Of a DNA stretch of 22,601 nt, positions 8,612 to 14,703 are shown one piece after another; the first letter of the stretch is position 1, and every line of letters starts with the position of its first letter. This DNA is from Bacteroidales bacterium UBA2714 (GTDB taxonomy: Bacteria; Bacteroidota; Bacteroidia; Bacteroidales; P3), in NCBI GenBank assembly GCA_002354035.1, contig DEKU01000052.1:1-22601 (forward strand), read 5' to 3'. Both the position numbers and the translations under genes were made by a program. The notes beneath the pieces are model-generated. The model searched no databases and was not told the DNA's origin. It saw only the letters and a program-made list of their open reading frames with translations.

Positions 8612-8818
8612 ATGGCAACAATAACACTTGAATACGACGGACGCAACAGCGCCATCAAGCAACTGATTGGTGTTTTGCTCACCCTTGGCGCAAAGGTAAT
8701 ACCCTCAGACAATCCAAAGGAGGAGCAGACGAAGATGGTCAGAGAAAGTCTTACGACGGCGTTCAGCGAGATGCGGGCCGGCAAGGCTATGAAAGACGCA
8801 CGAAACCTCTTCGCGTGA
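8612..8818 (+). CDS. Putative antitoxin of RelE/ParE-type module
   Basis: This 68-residue small protein starts with a beta strand (ATITLEYDG) followed by a helical segment (AIKQLIGVLLTLGAK) and a charged helical tail with a MRAGKAMKDAR stretch. That is the usual build of a type II antitoxin: an N-terminal dimer/DNA-binding part and a C-terminal toxin-binding part. Its stop codon overlaps the start of the toxin gene by one base (TGATG), indicating translational coupling. I cannot name the family. The assignment rests mainly on size, layout and the toxin-like downstream gene. Confidence 0.65.
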   Translation: MATITLEYDGRNSAIKQLIGVLLTLGAKVIPSDNPKEEQTKMVRESLTTAFSEMRAGKAMKDARNLFA

Positions 8819-9156
8819 TGGTTGCTTTCGAGTATCTTCCGGAATTCGAGCGCCGTGCCAAAGCCTTGGCCAAGAAATACCGCTCGTTTGTGGACGACTA
8901 CAACACGTTCCTCGACGAGTTGGAACGCAATCCGTTTGGTGGCACTCCGCTCGGCGGCAACATCTACAAGCACCGTATGGCCATCGCATCAAAGGGTAAA
9001 GGCAAAAGCGGCGGTGCAAGGGTTATCACCTATAATCTGAAGCAGACGGATGCTGATGTTACAATTACGCTGATGTCCATCTACGACAAGGCCGAAATCA
9101 GCAACGTAACTGATACCTATCTGCGCCAACTGGTAAAGGAAATCGAGAATCAATGA
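8818..9156 (+). CDS. RelE/ParE-family toxin, probable mRNA interferase or gyrase poison
   Basis: This 112-residue protein resembles RelE/ParE-superfamily toxins found in Bacteroidota. It has an N-terminal strand and helix pair (VAFEYLPEFERRAKALAKKY), a middle basic block with KHRMAIASKGKGKSGGARVI, and a strand followed by a C-terminal helix (SIYDKAEISNV onward). The basic SKGKGKSGGARV block is characteristic of one subgroup. ATG 8818 was chosen over GTG 8815 because it overlaps the antitoxin stop as TGATG. The sequence does not show whether the target is mRNA or gyrase. Confidence 0.72.
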   Translation: MVAFEYLPEFERRAKALAKKYRSFVDDYNTFLDELERNPFGGTPLGGNIYKHRMAIASKGKGKSGGARVITYNLKQTDADVTITLMSIYDKAEISNVTDTYLRQLVKEIENQ

Positions 9157-9171
9157 CGCACTGCAACATTC

Positions 9172-9212
9172 ATAACTCGCTGATTTTATCCCCCACCCAC
9201 AAATTGCACAAG
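9172..9212. repeat. Direct repeat copy A flanking the PIN module
   Basis: This segment shares a perfect 16-base block (ATAACTCGCTGATTTT at 9172-9187) with 10246-10261. After a C-rich spacer it shares a second block (TGCACAAG). The two copies bracket the promoter and three genes of the PIN-domain module. They could be leftovers of a duplication or insertion event, or a common 3' element carried by each toxin-antitoxin unit. Confidence 0.6.
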
Positions 9213-9221
9213 TGATCCTAT

Positions 9222-9252
9222 TTTGTCAATCCGATAATTCTTCGTAATTTTG
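9222..9252 (+). promoter_or_regulatory. Bacteroidetes-type promoter (TTTG N19 TAATTTTG)
   Basis: TTTG at 9222-9225 and TAATTTTG at 9245-9252 are separated by 19 bases, an exact match to the Bacteroidetes -33/-7 consensus TTTG and TAnnTTTG. Transcription would start a few bases downstream, giving a leader of roughly 15 bases before ATG 9274. It should drive the three-gene PIN module. Confidence 0.75.
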
Positions 9253-9273
9253 CAAATCGAAAACAATAACAAT

Positions 9274-9468
9274 ATGGAAACACAAGTAGCATACACAACG
9301 CCGACGAAACCTAATGTTTCGCACACTCGCAAAGAGGTGTGGAAGACGAAGCACATTCCCGAACTGTGGTCGGCGACTTTATGGAGCCAAGGCTATATGT
9401 CGCTGGACGAATTCGGAAGCATTTTCCACCGCAAACTGGATGAGGCTTATGCAAAGCTACACGTTTAA
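9274..9468 (+). CDS. Small protein of unknown function, first gene of PIN module
   Basis: This 64-residue protein begins METQVAYTTPTK and continues with a basic segment (TRKEVWKTKHIP) and a probable helical C-terminus (LDEFGSIFHRKLDEAYAKL). ATG 9274 is chosen over TTG 9250 because the TTG overlaps the -7 promoter element. It follows the promoter closely and is 34 bases upstream of the antitoxin-like gene, so all three are probably cotranscribed. I do not recognise a family. It could be a DNA-binding regulator or a second antitoxin component, but the sequence does not decide this. Confidence 0.55.
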   Translation: METQVAYTTPTKPNVSHTRKEVWKTKHIPELWSATLWSQGYMSLDEFGSIFHRKLDEAYAKLHV

Positions 9469-9488
9469 TCCATATAAACATCAAAGAT

Positions 9489-9494
9489 AAGGAG
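9489..9494 (+). promoter_or_regulatory. Shine-Dalgarno AAGGAG for antitoxin-like gene
   Basis: A full AAGGAG lies 8 bases before ATG 9503. This is stronger than most leaders in the window, where Bacteroidota genes typically lack a clear Shine-Dalgarno sequence. It fixes the start of the antitoxin-like gene and suggests that gene is translated more strongly than its neighbours. Confidence 0.6.
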
Positions 9495-9502
9495 CTAAAG
9501 CA

Positions 9503-9733
9503 ATGCAAACCGCAACAATCAACAATGCGAACAATCCTTCCACGCAGGGCGTTTACCTTAATGTGCCGATGTCCGACTGGTCGCTGCTGAAAGAACTTAT
9601 CCGCAAATTCGGATGGCAGAGCGAGACACGCGAGCAACTGCTCGACCGTTTCATTGCCAGCCGTCCGCAACAGCCCCCGCTTACCGAGCAGGAGATAATG
9701 GATGAAGTGAGTGCAGTTAGATACGGAATGTGA
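9503..9733 (+). CDS. Putative antitoxin partner of PIN-domain toxin
   Basis: This 76-residue protein has a disordered Asn/Thr-rich start (about 1-15), a strand (GVYLNVPMSDW), a helical middle (LLKELIRKFGW) and an acidic C-terminal tail (TEQEIMDEVSAVRYGM). The tail resembles the toxin-binding end of antitoxins paired with Bacteroidota PIN toxins. A strong Shine-Dalgarno supports the start. The PIN gene begins 77 bases downstream, after an inverted repeat. The assignment is mainly by context. Confidence 0.62.
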   Translation: MQTATINNANNPSTQGVYLNVPMSDWSLLKELIRKFGWQSETREQLLDRFIASRPQQPPLTEQEIMDEVSAVRYGM

Positions 9734-9737
9734 AGAA

Positions 9738-9796
9738 CGTTTTTTCGTTAAGCTGAGTGCAAATAAACTGGTTTATTTGCCGAAGCGCGAAAAACG
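9738..9796 (+). promoter_or_regulatory. Nested inverted repeat before PIN toxin gene
   Basis: The inner arms GCAAATAAAC (9759-9768) and GTTTATTTGC (9771-9780) are perfectly complementary around 2 bases. The outer arms CGTTTTTTCG (9738-9747) and CGAAAAACG (9788-9796) also pair, with one bulged T. The structure ends 14 bases before the PIN start codon. It could limit readthrough or translation into the toxin gene, or be an operator palindrome. Confidence 0.5.
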
Positions 9797-9810
9797 AACA
9801 TATCGAAAAT

Positions 9811-10233
9811 ATGAAAGTAATCTTCGACTGCAATATCTGGGTCTCGTTCCTCATAGGCCACTATCTGACCGAAGTGCGAGAGATGCTCACCTCGCCGACG
9901 GTGGAGGTCTATAGTTGCCCACAGCTGATGGCAGAAGTGGTCGACGTTACAGGCCGTGACAAGATACGCCGCTACGTGACCGATACCGATGTGGAGGACT
10001 TGCTACGCATCATCCGTGCCTATTGCCGCAACGTCGAGCTCGTTCACAAGGCTAAGTCTGCCGTCCGCGACCCCAAAGACCTCTACTTGCTTTCGTTGGC
10101 GGAAACTGTAGGCGCCGACTACCTTGTCAGCGGCGACTCCGACCTTCTCGTCCTCGGCCAGCACAAAAACACGCAGTTGATAAAGTTATCGGACTTCCGT
10201 AGACTGACGGACAAAACAGGAAAAAACGGATGA
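9811..10233 (+). CDS. PIN-domain toxin (putative toxin component, PIN family)
   Basis: This 140-residue protein matches the PIN-domain toxin pattern, a metal-dependent ribonuclease fold. Conserved acidic residues appear in order: Asp6 in VIFDCN, Glu42 in LMAEVVD, Asp90 in RDPKDLYLLSLAE, and Asp109/Asp111 in VSGDSDLLVL. The RDPKD and SGDSDLL blocks are typical of the TIGR00305-type subgroup. ATG 9811 is preferred over ATG 9757, because the extra 18 residues would be encoded by the inverted repeat and look unlike a protein. The upstream gene is the likely antitoxin. All catalytic positions appear intact. Confidence 0.82.
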   Translation: MKVIFDCNIWVSFLIGHYLTEVREMLTSPTVEVYSCPQLMAEVVDVTGRDKIRRYVTDTDVEDLLRIIRAYCRNVELVHKAKSAVRDPKDLYLLSLAETVGADYLVSGDSDLLVLGQHKNTQLIKLSDFRRLTDKTGKNG

Positions 10234-10432
10234 AAGTTTATATTTATAACTCGCTGATTTTTCCCCTACGGAATGCACAAGAAATCGGAGAGGATGAAGG
10301 AACTGCCGGTGGCCGTTCCGATAGCGCAGCGGAGAACAAAAATATCCTCTTTGTTTTTAATTCATTTGCCTTTCTCTGCCGCAAACTTGCGGCGGGGCGG
10401 GATGGTTTTGTACTGACATAATCTAAAGAAAG
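10234..10432. other. Intergenic region with short palindrome
   Basis: No supported gene. A 63-codon frame beginning at ATG 10230 overlaps the PIN stop, but its peptide has no recognisable features and it reads through the direct repeat at 10246. A palindrome GCCGCAA-AC-TTGCGGC lies at 10378-10393 and may be a weak hairpin. No exact promoter consensus was found before the next gene. Confidence 0.5.
10246..10281. repeat. Direct repeat copy B flanking the PIN module
   Basis: This is the second copy of the element at 9172-9212. It has the identical 16-base ATAACTCGCTGATTTT at 10246-10261, then CCCC, a divergent stretch that is a few bases shorter, and TGCACAAG. It starts 12 bases after the PIN toxin stop codon. 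Confidence 0.6.
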
Positions 10433-11497
10433 ATGTTTGATACAAGGAAACGTTTTGTAGCAATGCTTGACATTATGGGTGCTTCAAAATTAACAAAAGA
10501 AGAACCCGACGAGTTGGGAAGAATAATGTTGGAATCACGGAACATTATTCGAGAGCGCAAGTATGATACTATGCTATATTATCAAGCATATTCGGATTCT
10601 ATAACAATTATCACGTTGAATGATGAAGCAGATTCCTTTGAGGGGATTGTTAGGGCGTCTGCTATACTAGAAAGAATGTTTATACGAAATGGATATGCAA
10701 TCAATGGCGCAATCTCGTATGGAAACATTACAATAGACATCGAGAATAACATCTTTTATGGTGAACCAGTCATTATTGCACACCGTATACAAGAAAACTT
10801 ATTTTTCTATGGTTTAGTTCTCGACAAACAGGCATGTAGAAAATACCTCAATGACTATCCAGTTGTTTTTTGTCATGGAAATGGCAAGGTGGATAGCGCT
10901 GATTTGATAGTAAACGACATGATGATTCCATTTAAGAATGAAGGATGGCAACAGTCCTCTCTTATCAATTGGATGGATATTAGTGTGTTCAAAGATGGGC
11001 ATTTAGTAACATATGAGGAACAAGTACCCACAATACGACAGTTGATTGCACGGCTATATGAAAAAAATGTTTTTTCACCAAACTATGGTTGTCGTGCCAA
11101 TTTCTACATTCTGAATACCGAACTTGTAATGAAAGAATGGTACGATTTTGCAGGAAGAAGATGTGAGAGAAACGGCTGGGGAGAATTGATTGGAAACAAA
11201 TATTTATTTACGGTGGAAAACATACCTATACCAACTGAACTCACATTTGATGAGTATGTGGCTGCAATGGTCACAATTCAATTCAAGAGATTAAGACGAG
11301 GATTTCTCCTTCAACAAATTCAAGGTTATTTAGAAAAAGATGAGGGCGATATAGACATGGAGAAAGTTTGCAAATGGCTTGATGAGAAAGATTATGTTCA
11401 TATTGATTTCTCCAAAGAAGGTGGGCAATATATGTTTGCCGAGCATGACGAGTGCCTCGGAGCAAATGGCAAAAAATTAGTCGGACAAACGTTTTAA
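10433..11497 (+). CDS. Class III nucleotide-cyclase-like protein
   Basis: The N-terminal ~130 of 354 residues follow the class III cyclase pattern. A first metal-ligand position is Asp13 in FVAMLDIMGAS. The second is Asp55 in YSDSITII, 42 residues later as in true cyclases. A glycine turn follows (NGAISYG), then FYGEPVIIAHRIQ, aligning with YGdxVNxAxR. The transition-state Asn position is Ile114, while Arg118 is kept. The C-terminal ~220 residues are unassigned. No membrane segment or signal peptide is visible, so it is probably cytoplasmic. Related proteins include the cyclases of Pycsar antiphage systems, but no cyclic-nucleotide-sensing effector is next to it. It is AT-rich and lies 2 bases upstream of a secreted LRR gene. 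Cyclase activity is unproven. Confidence 0.55.
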   Translation: MFDTRKRFVAMLDIMGASKLTKEEPDELGRIMLESRNIIRERKYDTMLYYQAYSDSITIITLNDEADSFEGIVRASAILERMFIRNGYAINGAISYGNITIDIENNIFYGEPVIIAHRIQENLFFYGLVLDKQACRKYLNDYPVVFCHGNGKVDSADLIVNDMMIPFKNEGWQQSSLINWMDISVFKDGHLVTYEEQVPTIRQLIARLYEKNVFSPNYGCRANFYILNTELVMKEWYDFAGRRCERNGWGELIGNKYLFTVENIPIPTELTFDEYVAAMVTIQFKRLRRGFLLQQIQGYLEKDEGDIDMEKVCKWLDEKDYVHIDFSKEGGQYMFAEHDECLGANGKKLVGQTF

Positions 11498-11499
11498 TA

Positions 11500-13443
11500 A
11501 TGTTAGATATGACAAAAAAGAATGCTATTTTCATTTTCTTATTTTTCATGTTATTTAGTGCTGCAAAGGGCACAACTCTACCACCACCTTCTGGAAGTGG
11601 GTGGTCTTTAGCTTCAGTTGCACCTAGTGGACAAACCTTATATTACATAATTCGAGGAGATACAGCAACTGTTACTTATCCTTCTGATTGGTTGGACAAT
11701 TATTGGGGGACATTCACCAAACCAACTGGTAATTTGATAATACCAGATAGTGTCACCTTTTATGGAAATACCTACCCAGTAACCACAATTGGAACTAATG
11801 CATTCATATATTGCGTTGGATTAACTACAGTTGTAATTCCGAATACTGTTAAGTACATAGAAGAAGAAGCGTTCTATTGTACGTACATCACTTTTGTTAC
11901 AATGTCGGATTCTGTAAAGACAATTGGGGATTGGGCATTTAAGAATTGCTATTTTGATTCTATCATCCTTCCTTATGGTTTAAAAGAAATAGGAGAAGCT
12001 GCATTTATGGGTTGTACAAATCTTTCATCAATCAATATACCCAATTCGGTAACCTCTATAGGTAAAGAATCATTTAAGAATTGCACAAACTTAACAGCAG
12101 TAACATTACCACAAGAAATAACAGTTATATCTGAAGCAACTTTTTCTGGTTGTTCCATGCTTGATTCTATAGAGATTCCTGAGGGTGTTTCATTTATAAG
12201 CTGGCATGCTTTTGAAGACTGTAGTAATCTCCAATCAGTAATGTTGATGCCAGATACCGCACCGAATTTTCCTTACTATGGTGTGGCAGAAATCTTTGGA
12301 AATAATCATAGTGGTAGAGTGTTTAGGATTCCATGTGGCTCATGGGATTCCTATTATAACACTTGGATTGTCTATCGTGATGCATTGCGCGAACCTTTTT
12401 CCGAAATAACAATGACCATTAGCGCCAATGACACATCAAGGGGACTTGTGGAAAGCGTTTATCATAATGCAATTGTTGGCTGCGATTCAATTACAACTAT
12501 TACTGCTACGCCTTTCCTTCAATACCATTTTGACCATTGGAGTAATGGAAGTGTGGCAAACCCTGATACATTACAACTCATAGGAGATAGCTCGGTTACA
12601 GCATTCTTTATTGGGGTTTACGTTAATGTCAATGACAGCACTCGTGGTTTTGCCACACATAACAAAATAGATGATCATATAGAACGTATTATGGCCACAC
12701 CCTTTGAACATTATCATTTTGACCACTGGAGCAATGGGAGTACATCAAACCCTGATACGTTGAATCTTGTAGGTGACAGTACCATCATAGCATATTTTTC
12801 GCCCAATCGCTACCATCTTACAGTTAATGTCAATAATACTAGTTGGGGTTCAATATCTTTCCCCTATGGCGACAGTGCTGATTACCTTGATACTTTAATG
12901 ATTGTAGCCACACCAATAGAACATTATCATGTTGAAAATTGGAGTGGGGCATCAGGGGTATCAGCATCGAAAGATACCTCATGGATCATTATGAATTCTG
13001 ATAGAACTATAACATGTAGTTTTGCCATTGACATTCATACTGTATCAGCTAATGCAAATAATAATGACCGAGGGGTTATTACTGGTGATGGTGAATATGT
13101 ATACGGCTCACCATGCATCCTCACAGCAATACCATATACAGGATATGTTTTCACAGAATGGAGCAATGGTATAAAAACAAATCCCTACGCTTTTCAAGTC
13201 ACAGAAGATATAGAATTAACAGCTATTTTCCTTTCAGAAGATGAAGTCGGAATAAATACCATTAGCGAAGATCATATTGATGTCCATTCTTTAAATGGTC
13301 GAATCTTAGTTGAAGGAACGGCCGAAGAAGTCCGGGTGTTCGACATGATTGGTCGTAGCGTTCGCAACGATGCATTGCCGAATGGTGTTTATATGGTTAA
13401 GATTGGAGCGAGGCCAGCACGAAAAGTGGTTGTAATGAAGTAA
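11500..13443 (+). CDS. Secreted BspA-type LRR protein with four divergent InlB repeats and T9SS sorting domain
   Basis: This 647-residue protein has a signal peptide (NAIFIFLFFMLFSAAKG). LRR_5-type leucine-rich repeats span about 80-285, with units such as AFKNC, SINIPNSVTSIG and SFKNCTNL. Four divergent InlB B-type repeats lie at about 303-372, 373-436, 438-511 and 512-580, the first two sharing YHFDHWSNGS. A T9SS type A tail with VRVFDMIGRSV and NGVYMVKI ends the protein. Such proteins are surface adhesins or binding proteins. The gene starts 2 bases after the cyclase-like stop (ATG 11500, or in-frame ATG 11509), so translation is probably coupled. Its base composition is AT-rich, unlike the operon at 0.3-8.4 kb, which suggests separate acquisition. 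Confidence 0.85.
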   Translation: MLDMTKKNAIFIFLFFMLFSAAKGTTLPPPSGSGWSLASVAPSGQTLYYIIRGDTATVTYPSDWLDNYWGTFTKPTGNLIIPDSVTFYGNTYPVTTIGTNAFIYCVGLTTVVIPNTVKYIEEEAFYCTYITFVTMSDSVKTIGDWAFKNCYFDSIILPYGLKEIGEAAFMGCTNLSSINIPNSVTSIGKESFKNCTNLTAVTLPQEITVISEATFSGCSMLDSIEIPEGVSFISWHAFEDCSNLQSVMLMPDTAPNFPYYGVAEIFGNNHSGRVFRIPCGSWDSYYNTWIVYRDALREPFSEITMTISANDTSRGLVESVYHNAIVGCDSITTITATPFLQYHFDHWSNGSVANPDTLQLIGDSSVTAFFIGVYVNVNDSTRGFATHNKIDDHIERIMATPFEHYHFDHWSNGSTSNPDTLNLVGDSTIIAYFSPNRYHLTVNVNNTSWGSISFPYGDSADYLDTLMIVATPIEHYHVENWSGASGVSASKDTSWIIMNSDRTITCSFAIDIHTVSANANNNDRGVITGDGEYVYGSPCILTAIPYTGYVFTEWSNGIKTNPYAFQVTEDIELTAIFLSEDEVGINTISEDHIDVHSLNGRILVEGTAEEVRVFDMIGRSVRNDALPNGVYMVKIGARPARKVVVMK

Positions 13444-13449
13444 AAATGT

Positions 13450-13613
13450 GTCATTATAACGCCAATTGATTTTGAAAACGGCTGAAATGGGTCATTACAG
13501 CACCAAATGATTTTGAAAACGCCTAAAATGGACCATTACAACGCCAATCGATTTTGAAAACGGCCAAAATGAGTCATTACAACGCCATTTGATTTTGAAA
13601 ACGCCTGAAATGG
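13450..13613. repeat. Four 41-bp tandem repeats
   Basis: The units are 13450-13490, 13491-13531, 13532-13572 and 13573-13613, and a fifth begins GTCATTT at 13614. The conserved core is GATTTTGAAAACG followed by a variable GGC or CCT, then AAATGGGTCATTACA. Units 1 and 3 share AACGGC while units 2 and 4 share AACGCC, so the array looks like a duplicated 82-bp pair. It starts 7 bases after the LRR gene stop. Each core contains the short palindrome TTTTGAAAA. The function is unknown. Confidence 0.9.
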
Positions 13614-13672
13614 GTCATTTCGTCCACTGAAAAATTTAAAACAGCATATAATAACCAAAAACAATAATAACT

Positions 13673-14446
13673 ATGGATGCAACGAAATTCAATGAAAAGG
13701 CTTTAAGCAATTATCCAGTTGCTTATTATTTCAGCGCCGTGAAAGCATTCGAGGAGCGCATCCGCGCGGCGGAGTGCGGGCTGTAGCGGTTCCAGAGGAT
13801 GCGGGACGAGTACGGCGACCTGTTCCGCAGGTTCGACGAGGCCTACAAGCGGACGCAGAAGAGCGAGCTGACGGCCAAAATCACCGCCCTCGACAAGGAG
13901 CGCGACGGCTACGCCTACGTGATGCAGAAGGTGGCCGAGGCGTGGGCCGCGAAACTCGAGGACGAGGCGCTGGCGGCACACGGCCGCAGGGTGGCGCAGG
14001 TGTTCCGCGACTACGGTTTCCGCACCAGCGAGGCGCTGGTGGCGGAGAACGCGAAGATTCACAATATGGAGCAGAAGCTGGCGGACCGCGAGCTGACGGC
14101 CGACCTGCAGGCGATGGGCCTGACGGAGCTGAACCGCCGCCTGCTCAGCCGCACGGAGCAGATTGAGCAGACGATGGGCAAGCGCAACGAGGAGAAGAGC
14201 GACGTGGTGGTGGGCGAGCTGAAGGCGGCGCGCGAGAAGTTGGACGGCCACTACCGCGCTTTCATCACCTACCTCAACGCCGTGCAGGAGCTGCAGCCCG
14301 AGGAGAGCCTGTCAAAGTCGGCGCAGTACTACAACGCCGACCTGGCGAAAATCGACCTGCAATACCAGCAGAGCCGCAAGAAGGGCGGCAAAGACGAGGA
14401 CGAGCCGCTGGCCGCCACGCCGGAGCAGCCGGAAGCGTCGCTGTAG
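13673..14446 (+). pseudogene. DUF6261-like coiled-coil protein interrupted by in-frame TAG
   Basis: A single frame runs from ATG 13673 to TAA-type end at 14446 (TAG 14444-14446), with an internal TAG at 13784-13786 after residue 37. Without that stop it would encode about 257 residues. The part from ATG 13799 is helical and charged (DEYGDLFRRFDEAYKR, ALDKERDGYAYVMQKVAEAW, KSDVVVGELKAAREKLDGHYRAF), matching the Bacteroidota DUF6261 pattern, a family of unknown function. The peptide before the stop (EERIRAAECGL) and after it (RFQRMRDEY) continues the same helix. A CAG-to-TAG change is the simplest explanation. The first 25 codons are AT-rich and the rest strongly GC-rich. An N-terminally shortened 215-residue product from 13799 is possible. 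Confidence 0.65.
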
Positions 14447-14470
14447 CGATGCGAAGATACGAAATCCATC

Positions 14471-14509
14471 CCGAAAACGGCCTTGCAATGATGCGAGGCC
14501 GTTTTTCGG
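14471..14509 (+). terminator. Hairpin terminator after DUF6261-like gene
   Basis: CCGAAAACGGCCT (14471-14483) pairs with AGGCCGTTTTTCGG (14496-14509), with one extra base in the T-run, around a 12-base loop. It lies 24 bases after the stop codon. T-rich bases are inside the 3' arm, and GTTT follows. Confidence 0.65.
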
Positions 14510-14554
14510 TTTCCGGAACGGTGTTTGCAATGATGGGGGACCATTTTTCGGCTT
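14471..14554. repeat. Two 42-bp imperfect tandem units containing the terminator
   Basis: Units 14471-14512 and 14513-14554 share TTGCAATGATG and TTTTTCGG at the same offsets. The first unit forms the terminator hairpin; the second has lost most of the complementarity. The remaining stretch to 14703 holds no recognisable gene or exact promoter consensus. Confidence 0.6.
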
Positions 14555-14703
14555 CGGGCGGCACGCCGCGTCTCTACAGCGGAACTTTCCTCATACCTTC
14601 GATGTGTGGGTGCGGGGATTTTTTTCCATTGCTCCTAAATTCCAGGCATAATGCAATAATTGTGGCCTTTGTCCGTTGTAAAAGTAATTAATGAAAACGG
14701 ATT

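Noticed and set aside
10230..10421. 63-codon frame overlapping the PIN stop by ATGA
   Set aside because: The overlap looks like coupling, but the frame runs through the direct repeat and a palindrome and the peptide resembles no protein.
10433..11497. Complete Pycsar antiphage system
   Set aside because: Only the cyclase-like protein is present. The next gene encodes a secreted LRR protein, not a sensor-linked effector, and the transition-state Asn position is Ile.
13450..13620. Possible CRISPR array
   Set aside because: The units are contiguous and similar over their whole 41 bases, with no unique spacers, and no cas gene is present.
14449..14691. 80-codon plus-strand frame after the DUF6261-like gene
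   Set aside because: It translates the terminator and the 42-bp repeats and lacks any protein-like feature.
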